Assembly: GCF_029637605.1 (NCBI RefSeq)
Contig: NZ_CP121261.1
Coordinates: 5,022,001 to 5,086,000 of the forward strand
From: Achromobacter spanius
GTDB taxonomy: Bacteria; Pseudomonadota; Gammaproteobacteria; Burkholderiales; Burkholderiaceae_B
Length of the DNA stretch: 64,000 bases
Direction of reading: 5' to 3'
Below, one piece after another: positions 42,803 through 52,330 of the stretch; within the stretch, counting starts at the first letter, position 1; each line of letters starts with the position of its first letter. A program made the translations under genes and the position numbers. The notes beneath the pieces are model-generated. The model was not told the DNA's origin. It was given only the letters and a program-made list of their open reading frames with translations, and ran no database searches.

Positions 42803-44791
42803 ATGGCGAAATGGGGTTTGCGCAAAAAATCATTAATGGCGCTGTTGTTGGCGTGCGTGGTCGCCCTGGCGCCCGCGGCGGTAATCGGTTGGATGGTGCT
42901 GGATGGGGTCAGGGATCACTTCGGACGCGCCTTCGCCGACAACTTCACGCAGTTGAACCGGCAACGCATCCTGGCGCCGGTGTCCCGTGAGCTGGCCTTG
43001 TCGTTGCGCCTGGCCGACAGCGAAGTCACCCGCCGCTGGCTGCGCGACGAAAGCGATCCGGCCGCGCGCGAATTATTCTTTCGAGAAGCGGATGGCTACC
43101 GCCGCGATTTGCTCGGACGCGCCTACTTCATCGCCAGCGCCGCCACCGGCAACTACTACTTCAATGACGACAAGCCGCTGTCCGAAGCGCCGCGCTACAC
43201 GCTCAGCCCCAGCGCGGCCGACGACGGCTGGTTCTACGCGTCGCTGAAATCGCCAGCCAAATACAACATCAACGTCAACCCCGACCTGAAGCTGAAGACC
43301 ACCAAGGTGTGGATCAACGTCCAGGTGCGCGACGGCAACAAGGTCGTCGGGCTGACCGGCGCGGGCCTGGACGTGGGTGGCTTCCTGCGGGAATTCGTCA
43401 ACAGCGGCCAGCCCGGCGTCACCCCCATCATCGTGGACGAAGACGGCGCCATCCAGGCGCACATGGACGCCTCGCTGATTGCCTATAACTCTGGCGCGGG
43501 CGGCGCCGCCGCCGAGGGCGGGCGCGTGTTCAACCTGCTGGACGCGGGGCCGGGCCGGGACGAACTGCGCTCGGCCATGCATGCGGCGCAGGCCGATCCG
43601 CAATCGGTGCAGACGGCGTGGGTCAGCATGGACGGCACCCGCCAATTGGTGTCGGTGGCCTACATGCCCGAACTGCACTGGCACGTGCTGACGGTGGTGG
43701 ACCTGGGCGCCGCGCGCGTGCTGGACACCGACTGGCTGTGGCCGGCCGCCATTGGCCTGGTGGTGCTGTTCGCCGCCATGCTGCTGTGCTTCGGCTACGC
43801 CATCGAGCGGCTGATGCTGCGCCCCTTGCGCCGCCTGCAGCAATCGGCCCGCGCCATTGCGGACGGCAGCTATGACGTGCGCCTGCCGCCGGGCGGCCAG
43901 GACGAAATCGGCGACCTGAGCCGCGCCTTTGGCGTCATGGCCGACAAGGTCCGCCAGCACACGGCCGAATTGGAAACCAAGGTGCGCGAACGCACCTCGG
44001 CGCTGGAAGACGCCAACCGCGCCATGGCCGCCGCGCACAAGAAAATTGGCGACTCCATCGACTACGCCAGCCTGATCCAGCGCGCCATCCTGCCCGACCG
44101 TCAACTGACGCAGTCGTTGGGCGCGCACCATTTCGTGCTGTGGAAGCCGCGCGACGTGGTGGGCGGCGACTTCTATGTGTTCCGCTCAGACGGCGCCAAC
44201 TGCCTGCTGGGCATCATGGACTGCGCGGGCCACGGCGTGCCCGGCGCGTTGATGACCATGCTGGCGCGCGCCGCCATCGACCTGGCGATCACCGAGGTCG
44301 GCCCCACCGACCCCGCCGGTGTCCTGACCCGTACCGACGGCGCCATTCGCGCCATGCTTGCGGATGCGCAATTGCCACGGGCGCTGGCCACCAATACCGA
44401 CGCGGGCCTGGTATATATTGACCGCCAGGCCGGGCGCCTGCGTTATGCCGGCGCAAAAATCAGCCTGTATGCCAGCGATGGCGAGACCTTGCGTGAAGTG
44501 CCTGGCGGCAAGCGTGCGTTGGGCGACAAGCGGGTTGGCCGCTACGAAAACATCGACGTGCAATTGGAGCCCGGCTGGACGTATTACCTGGCCACCGACG
44601 GCTTCCTGGACCAGGCGGGCGGCGAGCACGGGTTTGGCTTTGGCAATACCCGTTTCGCGGAAATGCTCAAGAGACACGCGCGCCGGCCGTTAACTGAACA
44701 GGCCGCCGCGTTTTCGCAGGCGCTGGCTGAATACCAGGGTGGCCGTCCGCAACGTGACGACATCACCCTGTTGTCTTTCCGTTTCGAATAA
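42803..44791 (+). CDS. siaA: SiaA-type membrane sensor PP2C phosphatase
   Basis: Sensor phosphatase that dephosphorylates SiaC in the SiaABCD pathway of Pseudomonas. The start ATG 42803 has AGGAAG 7 bp upstream, giving 662 residues. Order: TM1 (about 11-32), a periplasmic Cache-like sensor (35-310), TM2 (about 312-333), a HAMP linker (337-390), a short coiled coil, then a SpoIIE/PP2C domain (430-660). Metal-site segments VVGGDFYVF, MDCAGHGVPGALMTML and QRDDITLLSF are all intact. First gene of a five-gene operon. The stimulus is not known from sequence. Confidence 0.92.
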   Translation: MAKWGLRKKSLMALLLACVVALAPAAVIGWMVLDGVRDHFGRAFADNFTQLNRQRILAPVSRELALSLRLADSEVTRRWLRDESDPAARELFFREADGYRRDLLGRAYFIASAATGNYYFNDDKPLSEAPRYTLSPSAADDGWFYASLKSPAKYNINVNPDLKLKTTKVWINVQVRDGNKVVGLTGAGLDVGGFLREFVNSGQPGVTPIIVDEDGAIQAHMDASLIAYNSGAGGAAAEGGRVFNLLDAGPGRDELRSAMHAAQADPQSVQTAWVSMDGTRQLVSVAYMPELHWHVLTVVDLGAARVLDTDWLWPAAIGLVVLFAAMLLCFGYAIERLMLRPLRRLQQSARAIADGSYDVRLPPGGQDEIGDLSRAFGVMADKVRQHTAELETKVRERTSALEDANRAMAAAHKKIGDSIDYASLIQRAILPDRQLTQSLGAHHFVLWKPRDVVGGDFYVFRSDGANCLLGIMDCAGHGVPGALMTMLARAAIDLAITEVGPTDPAGVLTRTDGAIRAMLADAQLPRALATNTDAGLVYIDRQAGRLRYAGAKISLYASDGETLREVPGGKRALGDKRVGRYENIDVQLEPGWTYYLATDGFLDQAGGEHGFGFGNTRFAEMLKRHARRPLTEQAAAFSQALAEYQGGRPQRDDITLLSFRFE

Positions 44792-44814
44792 TCGTTATCA
44801 GGGCGGTAACCCCT

Positions 44815-45354
44815 ATGAATGCCTCCGATCTCTACGCGCTGGGTGAACGGTTCAACCAGAACCGGACCCTGCTCTGCTTTAACGGGCCGATCTCCCGCAG
44901 CCTGATCGAGGAAATCGGCAACGCGCTCAAGAATTACCTGAATGCGGAACATGCGCGCCCGGCGGAAGCCATGGACGTCTTTTCGGTCTATATCGAAATG
45001 ATCCAGAACATCCGCCAGTACGCCGCCGCCAATGGCGATGCCGAGGCCAGCGCCACGGTCGTCATCGGCCGCCGCGACGAAAGCCGCTACGTGGTGTCGG
45101 CGGGCAACCTCGTCAAGGCGGACGATGGCCACGCGCTGGTCACCCGCATCCGCGAGCTTGCCGCGCTGGACAAGGCGGCGTTGAAGGCCGAATACAAGAC
45201 ACAGTTGCACAAGCCGCGTGCCCAGGGCGTGGCCTCGGGCGCGGGCTTGGGCTTGATCGATATCGCGCGGCGCGCCGGCGCTCCGCTGGAAGCCAGCCTG
45301 ACGCCCACCGCGCACGAAGGCATGGCGTTCTTCAGCCTGAGCGTCGTGATCTGA
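44815..45354 (+). CDS. siaB: SiaB-type protein kinase
   Basis: 179-residue soluble protein with GHKL-like kinase features: IEMIQNIRQYA as the N-box-like segment and SGAGLGLIDIARRAG as the G-box-like segment. In Pseudomonas aeruginosa SiaB phosphorylates SiaC and opposes SiaA. The gene starts 24 bp after siaA, with a GGCGGTAACC leader. The order siaA-siaB-siaC-siaD is conserved here. Confidence 0.9.
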   Translation: MNASDLYALGERFNQNRTLLCFNGPISRSLIEEIGNALKNYLNAEHARPAEAMDVFSVYIEMIQNIRQYAAANGDAEASATVVIGRRDESRYVVSAGNLVKADDGHALVTRIRELAALDKAALKAEYKTQLHKPRAQGVASGAGLGLIDIARRAGAPLEASLTPTAHEGMAFFSLSVVI

Positions 45355-45394
45355 AGGCTCCGCGCGCATCAAAGAATCATTTTCGGAGTATCTG

Positions 45395-45772
45395 ATGAAA
45401 GACCTGAACATTCCCGGGACGCAGTCCACGCCCGCCATTACCGCCGACGCCGCCGCCGGCGTGCTGGCGATGCGCGGCGACTCCTATCCCGAGAATTCCT
45501 TTGAACTGTTCGGCCCGGTCATTGAATGGGTTGAAGCCTATCTGCTGGGGACGGCCGCGCCGCTGAACCTGGAACTGGAACTGCTGTATCTCAACACCAG
45601 CAGCATCAAGTCCATCATGGACATCTTTGACCAGCTCGAAGCCGCTCATTGCACAGGCCGCGAAGTCAGCGTCACCTGGTTCTACGACAAGCGCAACGAA
45701 CGGGTCGGAGAGCTGGCCGAGGAATTCAAGGAAGACTGCACCTTTCCGTTCTCGGTGGTTGGCCGCGAATGA
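45395..45772 (+). CDS. siaC: SiaC-type regulatory phosphoprotein (DUF1987)
   Basis: 125-residue partner-switch protein. In the characterised system, unphosphorylated SiaC binds and activates the diguanylate cyclase SiaD. The segment LYLNTSSIKSIMDIFDQL (about residues 66-83) contains the Thr/Ser cluster expected to hold the phosphorylation site. The ATG 45395 has CGGAG upstream (ATTTTCGGAGTATCTG). It overlaps siaD by 4 bp (ATGA). Confidence 0.92.
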   Translation: MKDLNIPGTQSTPAITADAAAGVLAMRGDSYPENSFELFGPVIEWVEAYLLGTAAPLNLELELLYLNTSSIKSIMDIFDQLEAAHCTGREVSVTWFYDKRNERVGELAEEFKEDCTFPFSVVGRE

Positions 45773-46569
45773 AGCCGGGCGCCGCCGACCTGGATCGCCG
45801 CATCACCGAGCTGCTGGCTGACCCCGCCCATGCCGGACACCCGCTGCGCGAAGCGCTGGAGGCGCTGTGGCGGCATACGGCGGACCAGATGACGCGGATT
45901 CAGCGCATCACCCAGTTGTCGGACGCCTATCAATCCATGGCGCACGAGCGTGAGCTGGGGCTGTGCGACCAGTTCGACCGCCAACTGCGGCGGCTGACGC
46001 GCATTGCGCGCATCTCCGACCACTACCAGAACATGATGCGCGACCTGAACACGGCGCTTGCGGAAACGTCCAGCCGCGACCCCTTGACCGGCTTGCTCAA
46101 CCGGCGCGCGTTGATGGACATGATCAAGCAGGAAGTCGAGCGCGCCGCGCGCAGCGGAGAGAGCTTTGTGGTGGCCATGCTGGACGTGGATCACTTCAAG
46201 GCGGTCAACGACCGTTATGGCCACGAAACCGGCGACCGCGCCTTGGTCGAACTGGCGGGCGTGCTGGGCGAAAGCCTGCGTGAATACGATATGTGCGGCC
46301 GTTGGGGCGGCGAGGAGTTCCTGGTGATGCTGCCCAACACCCAACCCGAAGCCGCCCAGGGCGTCATGGACCGGCTGGTCGGCGCGGTGCGCGGGCTGGT
46401 GGTGGCGGCGGGCGAAAACGACGTATTGAGGCTGACGGTCAGCATCGGCATGGCGCATCACCAGTTGGGTGAAACCTTCTCGGAGACGCTGAGCCGCGCG
46501 GACCAGGCGCTGTATCTGGCCAAGCAGGACGGACGCGATCGCGTCGCCCTTGGTTTTCCCAAGCGCTGA
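45769..46569 (+). CDS. siaD: SiaD-type diguanylate cyclase
   Basis: Makes cyclic di-GMP from two GTP. 266 residues from ATG 45769, set by the ATGA overlap with siaC. The N-terminal 95 residues are helical with no membrane segment and should bind SiaC. The GGDEF domain starts RDPLTGLLNRRALM and has an intact active site GRWGGEEFLVMLP and substrate Asp in LDVDHFKAVNDRYGHETGD. No RxxD inhibitory site is obvious before GGEEF. The stop is directly followed by the ATG of a GGDEF-EAL gene, so the operon encodes both synthesis and probable breakdown. Confidence 0.92.
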   Translation: MKPGAADLDRRITELLADPAHAGHPLREALEALWRHTADQMTRIQRITQLSDAYQSMAHERELGLCDQFDRQLRRLTRIARISDHYQNMMRDLNTALAETSSRDPLTGLLNRRALMDMIKQEVERAARSGESFVVAMLDVDHFKAVNDRYGHETGDRALVELAGVLGESLREYDMCGRWGGEEFLVMLPNTQPEAAQGVMDRLVGAVRGLVVAAGENDVLRLTVSIGMAHHQLGETFSETLSRADQALYLAKQDGRDRVALGFPKR

Positions 46570-49182
46570 ATGAAACCGGAACCGCTGTATTCCGGTATGG
46601 AGCCCCTTATGCTTGACACTCAAGCAAGCGTTTCAAGCGCGGGCCCCCAGGGCGCCGCGTGGCAGGCCGACAATTATCTGGCGTCGATGGACCGGGCGCT
46701 GTTGCTGTTCGATTTCGATGTGGACGGCGCGCTGCTGAACGCCAATGCCAATTTCCTGGCGGCCGTGGGGTACACCCGTGAAGAGGCCTTGTTGCTGCGT
46801 CATGACATGCTGTGCGACAGCATGGACGAAGGCAAGGGCATCGCCAGCGGCGAACAGGTGTGGGCCCGGCTGCGTCGTGGCGAACACTTTTCGGGCACCT
46901 GCCGCTACCGCATGAAAGATGGCGGCAGCCTGTGGATCGAAGCCACCTATCTGCCCTTGCCCGCCGATGATGGCGTGACTGCCCGCGTGTCGGTGGTGTC
47001 GCGCAAATCCATCGCCGACGCCGAACGCCAGGAAGAGATCCGCCTGCTGCTGCTGGGCATCAACGAAACCGGCAACGCGGTCGCGGTATCCGGCTGTGAT
47101 GGCCGCATCGTCTACGTGAACGATGGCTTCCAGCGCATGCTGGGCTTTGCGCGCGGCGACGCGCTGCACCAGGAACTGGGCGAACTGCTGGCCGGCGGCC
47201 GCCCCGATGGCGGCACCCGCGAAGAGCTGGACCGCCGCATCGCCTGCCGCGAAGGCTTCCATAAAGACGTGCTGGTCTATGACCGCTGCGGCAAGCCGCT
47301 GTGGGTGTCGGTCATGGCCAATTCCGTCTTCGATGACCGGGGCACGCTGGTCAATATCGTCGACGTGCTGACCGACATTACGCCGACCAAGGTGCATGAG
47401 GTATTGCAGCGCCGCGTGCTGCAAGCCATGGTCAACGAGGCCTCGGTGGTCGAGGTCATGAACATGGTGTGCCGCGAGGTCGAGCGCCTGGCACCCGAAG
47501 TGGCCGCCACGGTCTTGCGCGTGGACGATACGGGCCATTTGCGGCACCTGGCCGCGCCCAGCATTCCGGAGGCCTATTCAAACGCGCTGGACGGCGTGAA
47601 GATCGGACCGCAAGTGGGCGCTTGCGGCACGTCCGCCTTCCTGGGCCGCCCGGTCATCGTGCCGGACATCGCCACCGACCCGCTGTGGGACGATTACCGC
47701 CATCTGCCCTTGCCGGACGACATCAAGGCGTGCTGGTCGTCGCCCATCAAGTCCAGCGACGGCAGGGTGATCGGCACCTTCGGGTTCTATTTCCGCGAAC
47801 GCCGCCTGCCCGACGATTTCCATCATCGCCTGGTCGATGTGTGCGTGTACTTGTGCGCGCTGGCGTTGGAACGCGAGGAAGCGCGCGCCCGCATCCGCCA
47901 GTTGGCGTTCTACGACGAACTGACGGGCTTGCCCAACCGCAACCTGCTGCTGGCGCAAGCCGAGCAGGCTATCGCGCGCGCCGAGCCGGAACGCAAGCGC
48001 GTGGCGGTACTGTTCCTGGACCTGGACCGTTTCAAGCAGGTCAACGACACACTGGGCCATCCCGTGGGCGACGCGCTGCTGCGTGACGTGGCGCAACGCC
48101 TGCGCCGCCTGGCGCGCGCCTCGGACATCGTCGGTCGATTGTCCGGCGACGAGTTCGTGATGCTGATGCCGGACTTTGAACATGGCCGCCTGACCGCGGC
48201 CGCTGAACATGTGCTGGTGGCGCTGGCCCAGCCGTTCTCGGTGGGCGGCATTACCTTGAACCCGTCGGTCAGCATCGGCATCAGCGTGTTCCCGGAAAAC
48301 GGGCGCGACATGGATACCTTGCTGCGCCACGCCGACATGGCCATGTACCAGGCCAAGACGGCGGGCCGCAACCGCATCTCGTTCTTCAGCGCCGAGATGA
48401 ACCGCCAGGCGCAAGAACGCCTGGCCCTGGAAGCCGCGCTGCGCGATGCGCTGGAAGCCAAGGCGTTGCGCTTGCACTATCAGCCGCAAGTTGGCTTGAA
48501 GAATGGCAGCCTGTACGGGGTGGAGGCGCTGGCCCGCTGGCGTCATCCCACGCTGGGCGATATTTCACCGGTGCGCTTCGTGCCGCTGGCCGAGGAATGC
48601 GGGCTGATCGGCGACCTGGGCGACTGGGCGCTGCGCGAGGCGTGTTCGCAACTGGCTATCTGGCGCAACAACGGCCTGCGGGTGCCGTCGGTGTCGGTGA
48701 ACCTGTCGGCGACGAATTTCCACAACCTGAACCTGCCGCGGATGATTGCGGCGACCCTGGCCGAGTTCGGTTTGGCGCCGGCGGATTTGATGCTGGAGAT
48801 TACCGAAGGCGTGGTGCTGGACGCCACGGCCGGCACGCTGCGCACCATTGCCGAGTTGCATCGGCTGGGGGTGCGGCTGTCGATGGACGACTTCGGCACC
48901 GGGTATTCCAGCCTGGGGCATTTGCGACGCTTGATCGTGGATGAATTGAAACTGGACCGCAGTTTCGTGCAGGGGCTGGAAAGCGACGATGCGGCGCGGG
49001 CCCTGACTAGCGCCGTCATAAGGATTGGGGAAAGTCTGAGCCTGCCGGTGGTGGCGGAAGGGGTTGAGAACGAGGAGCAGCGCAGGTTCTTGATCGAGCA
49101 GGGCTGCGCGGCGGGACAGGGGTTCCTGTTTTCGCCGCCGTTGCCGGCGGAGGAATTGGAGGAGTGGCTGCGGGGCAGGTAG
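46570..49182 (+). CDS. PAS-PAS-GAF-GGDEF-EAL cyclic-di-GMP protein
   Basis: 870 residues, no membrane segment. Two PAS domains lie at about 38-150 and 160-275 (GRIVYVNDGFQRMLGFARGD). A GAF domain spans about 290-440 (CGTSAFLGRPVIVPDI). The GGDEF domain (445-610) reads GRLSGDEFVMLMP, i.e. SGDEF, so cyclase activity is uncertain. The EAL domain (620-865) is intact (YGVEALARW, LEITEGVVLD, DDFGTGYSSLGHL, VVAEGVENEEQ), so phosphodiesterase activity is likely. It begins at the base after the siaD stop. An alternative ATG occurs at residue 10. The TAG stop lies in a degenerate repeat edge (GTAGGTGGTAAGCGC). Confidence 0.9.
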   Translation: MKPEPLYSGMEPLMLDTQASVSSAGPQGAAWQADNYLASMDRALLLFDFDVDGALLNANANFLAAVGYTREEALLLRHDMLCDSMDEGKGIASGEQVWARLRRGEHFSGTCRYRMKDGGSLWIEATYLPLPADDGVTARVSVVSRKSIADAERQEEIRLLLLGINETGNAVAVSGCDGRIVYVNDGFQRMLGFARGDALHQELGELLAGGRPDGGTREELDRRIACREGFHKDVLVYDRCGKPLWVSVMANSVFDDRGTLVNIVDVLTDITPTKVHEVLQRRVLQAMVNEASVVEVMNMVCREVERLAPEVAATVLRVDDTGHLRHLAAPSIPEAYSNALDGVKIGPQVGACGTSAFLGRPVIVPDIATDPLWDDYRHLPLPDDIKACWSSPIKSSDGRVIGTFGFYFRERRLPDDFHHRLVDVCVYLCALALEREEARARIRQLAFYDELTGLPNRNLLLAQAEQAIARAEPERKRVAVLFLDLDRFKQVNDTLGHPVGDALLRDVAQRLRRLARASDIVGRLSGDEFVMLMPDFEHGRLTAAAEHVLVALAQPFSVGGITLNPSVSIGISVFPENGRDMDTLLRHADMAMYQAKTAGRNRISFFSAEMNRQAQERLALEAALRDALEAKALRLHYQPQVGLKNGSLYGVEALARWRHPTLGDISPVRFVPLAEECGLIGDLGDWALREACSQLAIWRNNGLRVPSVSVNLSATNFHNLNLPRMIAATLAEFGLAPADLMLEITEGVVLDATAGTLRTIAELHRLGVRLSMDDFGTGYSSLGHLRRLIVDELKLDRSFVQGLESDDAARALTSAVIRIGESLSLPVVAEGVENEEQRRFLIEQGCAAGQGFLFSPPLPAEELEEWLRGR

Positions 49183-49207
49183 GTGGTAAGCGCCACAACG
49201 ATCCTAC

Positions 49208-49805
49208 GTGGCCGCGTCGGGCGGGGTTTTGGTTCTGGGCACCGCTGATGGGTTTGCGCGCTGGGGGCTGTTGTTCTTCTCTTCATGTGTGCGCGCCACA
49301 CCCATCCTACGTGGCCGCGTCACACGGTGCTTCGGTTCTGGCACCGCTGATGGGTTCGCGCGCTGGGGGCTGTTGTTCTTCTCTTCATGTGTGCGCGCCA
49401 CACCCATCCTACGTGGCCGCGTCGGGCGGGGGTTCGGTTCTGGGCACCGCTGATGGGTTTGCGCGCTGGGGGCTGTTGTTCTTCTCTTCATGTGTGCGCG
49501 CCACACCCATCCTACGTGGCCGCGTCGGGCGGGGTTTCGGTTCTGGCACCGCTGATGGGTTCGCGCGCTGGGGGCTGTTGTTCTTCTCTTCATGTGTGCG
49601 CGCCACACCCATCCTACGTGGCCGCGTCGGGCGGGGTTTCGGTTCTGGGCACCGCTGATGGGTTTGCGCGCTGTGGGCTGTTGTTCTTCTCTTCATGTGT
49701 GCGCGCTACACCCATCCTACGGGCGCCGGTCCGGCTCACGTAGGATGGGTGAAGTGCGGGAAGGCCGCCCCGCGAATTCCGATGCCCAGCGCACGTAACC
49801 CATCT
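49208..49805. repeat. Five 102/103-bp tandem palindromic repeats plus one inverted copy
   Basis: Fills most of the 796-bp gap before the aminobenzoyl-CoA operon. Units start at about 49208, 49311, 49413, 49516 and 49618 and alternate in two versions: one with CTGGGCACCGCTGATGGGTTT, one with CTGGCACCGCTGATGGGTTC. This gives a higher-order dimer of about 205 bp. Each unit contains the GATGGGT...ACACCCATCCTACG palindrome. An inverted unit of the other subfamily (GTAGGATGGGTGAAGTGCGG to GCACGTAACCCATC) closes the array at about 49741-49805, as at 3.2 kb. No gene is seen. Confidence 0.92.
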
Positions 49806-49861
49806 CTTCCCCCGCCACCAAAGCGTCCCCCATTTCACCCCCCCTAATAGCTTTCCCCCAT

Positions 49862-49905
49862 TTGCGAAGCCCCCGCTTCGGGTATATATTTCAAGCCTAA
49901 ACTAT
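49862..49905 (+). promoter_or_regulatory. Promoter of the aminobenzoyl-CoA operon with MarR-type operator, copy 2
   Basis: TTGCGA (49862-49867), a 17-bp spacer and TATATT (49885-49890) form a sigma70-like promoter. TATTTCAAGCCTAAACTAT (49887-49905) overlaps the -10 and start site and matches the motif at 37702-37720 at 16 of 19 positions, so it is a probable repressor site. Confidence 0.72.
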
Positions 49906-49978
49906 CCAGACCTAAATATCCGCGGCGCCCCGCTCCCGATAAATGAGCGACTGTCGCGTACCTCGGAGCGTTACGGCA

Positions 49979-52330
49979 ATGAAAATAGTCTGCATCGGCG
50001 GCGGTCCCGCCGGCCTGTATTTCGGTCTGCTCATGAAACTGCAGAACCCCGCCAACGACGTCACCGTCATCGAACGCAATCGTCCGTATGACACTTTTGG
50101 ATGGGGCGTGGTGTTCTCCGACGCCACCATGCAGAACCTGCGCGAGGCAGACCCCGTTTCCGCTCAGACCATTGGCGACGCGTTCAACCATTGGGATGAC
50201 ATCGACATCCATTTCAAAGGCCGCAGCATCCGCAGCAGCGGCCACGGCTTTATCGGCATTGGCCGCAAGAAGCTGCTGAACATCCTGCAGGCGCGTTGCG
50301 AAGACGTGGGCGTGAAGCTGGTGTTTGAAAACTTCGTCCAGGACGACCAGGCCATCGCCCGCGAATACGACGCCGACCTCGTCATTGCCTCCGACGGCAT
50401 CAACAGCCAGGTCCGTACCCGCTACGCCGACACCTTCCACCCCGACATCGATCAGCGCCGTTGCCGCTTCGTCTGGCTGGGCACCAAAAAGGTGTTCGAC
50501 GCCTTCACCTTCGCCTTCGTCCAGACCGAACACGGCTGGTTCCAGGCGCATGCCTACCGCTACGAAGACGGCATGTCGACCTTTATCGTCGAAACGCCCG
50601 AGGAAACCTGGCAGGCTGCCGGCATCGAGCAGATGAGCCAGGAAGACGGCATTGCCTACTGCGAAAAGCTGTTCGCGCCCTGGCTGGACGGCAATGCGCT
50701 GATCAGCAACGCCACGCACCTGCGCGGGTCCGCCATCTGGATTCGTTTCCCGCGCGTCATCTGCAACACCTGGGTGCACTGGAACACGCTGGACACCGCG
50801 CGCGGCCAGCGCCGCGTGCCCGTCGTGCTGATGGGCGATGCCGCGCACACCGCGCACTTCTCGATCGGCTCCGGCACCAAATTGGCGCTTGAGGATTCCA
50901 TCGAACTCGCGCGCTGCCTGAGCGGCGCCGAAGGCAGTGTGGAAGCGGGCCTGAAGCACTACGAGGAAGTGCGTAGCGTCGAAGTCCTGAAGATTCAGAA
51001 CGCCGCCCGCAACTCCACCGAATGGTTCGAAAACGTCGAGCGCTACGCCGAACTCGAACCCGAGCAATTCGCCTATTCGCTGCTGACCCGCTCGCAGCGC
51101 ATCTCGCACGAAAACCTGCGCTTGCGCGACCCGGCCTGGCTGGAAGGCTTTGAGCGCTGGATCGCTGAACGCGCTGGCGCGCCGGCGGCTCCCGGCCAGC
51201 GCCCCGCCATCCCGATGCTGACGCCGTACCAGGCGCGCGGCGTGCGGTTGAAGAACCGCATTCTGGTGTCCCCGATGGCCATGTATTCCTGCAACGACGG
51301 CGTGCCGGGCGACTTTCACCTGGTGCACCTGGGCGCGCGCGCCATGGGCGGCGCCGGCCTGGTCATGGTGGAAATGACCTGCGTGTCGCCGGACGGCCGC
51401 ATCACCCCGGGCTGCCCGGGCTTGTGGAACGACGAACAGGCGCAGGCATTTACCCGCATCGTGGATTTTGTGCACGGCAATAGCGACGCCCGCATCGGCG
51501 TGCAGCTGGGCCATGCCGGCCGCAAGGGCTCCACGCAACTGGGCTGGCAGAAAATCGATCACCCCCTGGCCGAAGGCAATTGGCCGCTGCTGTCGGCGTC
51601 TGCCTTGCCATACATCGAAGGCGTGTCGCAAACGCCGCGCGCCATGACGCGCGCCGACATGGACGACGCGCGCGACAACTTCGTTGCCGCCGCCCGCCGC
51701 GCCGAGCAGGCCGGTTTTGACTGGCTGGAACTGCACTGCGCCCACGGCTACCTGCTGTCCAGCTTCATCTCGCCGCTGACCAACCACCGTGACGACGAAT
51801 ACGGCGGCAGCCTGGAAAACCGCCTGCGCTACCCGCTGGAAGTATTCAAGGCCGTGCGCGCCGTCTGGCCCGAAGACAAGCCCATGTCGGTGCGCATTTC
51901 CGCCAGCGACTGGGTCGAAGGCGGCATCACCGCCGATGACGCGGTGGAAATCGCGCGCTACTTCAAGGCCGCCGGCGCCGACATGATCGACTGCTCGTCC
52001 GGCCAGGTCAGCAAGGAAGAAAAGCCCGTCTACGGCCGCATGTTCCAGACCCCGTTCGCCGACCGCGTGCGCAACGAAGCGGGCATCCCCACCATTGCGG
52101 TGGGCGCCATCTTCGAAGCCGACCACGCCAACGCCATCATCGCGTCGGGCCGTGCCGACCTCTGCGCGCTGGCGCGTCCCCACTTGGCCGACGCTTCCTG
52201 GACGCTGCGCGAAGCCGCCCGCGTGGGCTACCGTGACGTGGCCTGGCCCAGCCAGTATTTCGCGGGCAAGCGCCAACTGGAAACGAACTTCGAACGCGCC
52301 GCCGCCATGGCGCAACTGGACATCAAATGA
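49979..52330 (+). CDS. 2-aminobenzoyl-CoA monooxygenase/reductase (salicylyl-CoA 5-hydroxylase family)
   Basis: Two flavin enzymes in one chain of 783 residues from ATG 49979 (GGAG upstream). Residues 1-390 are a flavoprotein monooxygenase: FAD site [16 protein letters not shown] and second FAD motif [17 protein letters not shown]. Residues about 415-783 are an old-yellow-enzyme reductase: [18 protein letters not shown], then [17 protein letters not shown]. In Azoarcus evansii such a fusion hydroxylates and reduces 2-aminobenzoyl-CoA to a non-aromatic oxo-cyclohexene-CoA. Salicylyl-CoA 5-hydroxylase is the alternative label for the same family. The CoA ligase and beta-oxidation-type genes that follow favour an aerobic CoA-dependent route. 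Confidence 0.92.
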   Translation: MKIVCIGGGPAGLYFGLLMKLQNPANDVTVIERNRPYDTFGWGVVFSDATMQNLREADPVSAQTIGDAFNHWDDIDIHFKGRSIRSSGHGFIGIGRKKLLNILQARCEDVGVKLVFENFVQDDQAIAREYDADLVIASDGINSQVRTRYADTFHPDIDQRRCRFVWLGTKKVFDAFTFAFVQTEHGWFQAHAYRYEDGMSTFIVETPEETWQAAGIEQMSQEDGIAYCEKLFAPWLDGNALISNATHLRGSAIWIRFPRVICNTWVHWNTLDTARGQRRVPVVLMGDAAHTAHFSIGSGTKLALEDSIELARCLSGAEGSVEAGLKHYEEVRSVEVLKIQNAARNSTEWFENVERYAELEPEQFAYSLLTRSQRISHENLRLRDPAWLEGFERWIAERAGAPAAPGQRPAIPMLTPYQARGVRLKNRILVSPMAMYSCNDGVPGDFHLVHLGARAMGGAGLVMVEMTCVSPDGRITPGCPGLWNDEQAQAFTRIVDFVHGNSDARIGVQLGHAGRKGSTQLGWQKIDHPLAEGNWPLLSASALPYIEGVSQTPRAMTRADMDDARDNFVAAARRAEQAGFDWLELHCAHGYLLSSFISPLTNHRDDEYGGSLENRLRYPLEVFKAVRAVWPEDKPMSVRISASDWVEGGITADDAVEIARYFKAAGADMIDCSSGQVSKEEKPVYGRMFQTPFADRVRNEAGIPTIAVGAIFEADHANAIIASGRADLCALARPHLADASWTLREAARVGYRDVAWPSQYFAGKRQLETNFERAAAMAQLDIK

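Noticed and set aside
49844..52315. An 823-codon minus-strand frame opposite the aminobenzoyl-CoA monooxygenase/reductase.
   Set aside because: The plus-strand frame carries clear FAD and old-yellow-enzyme motifs; the antisense frame has no recognisable fold.
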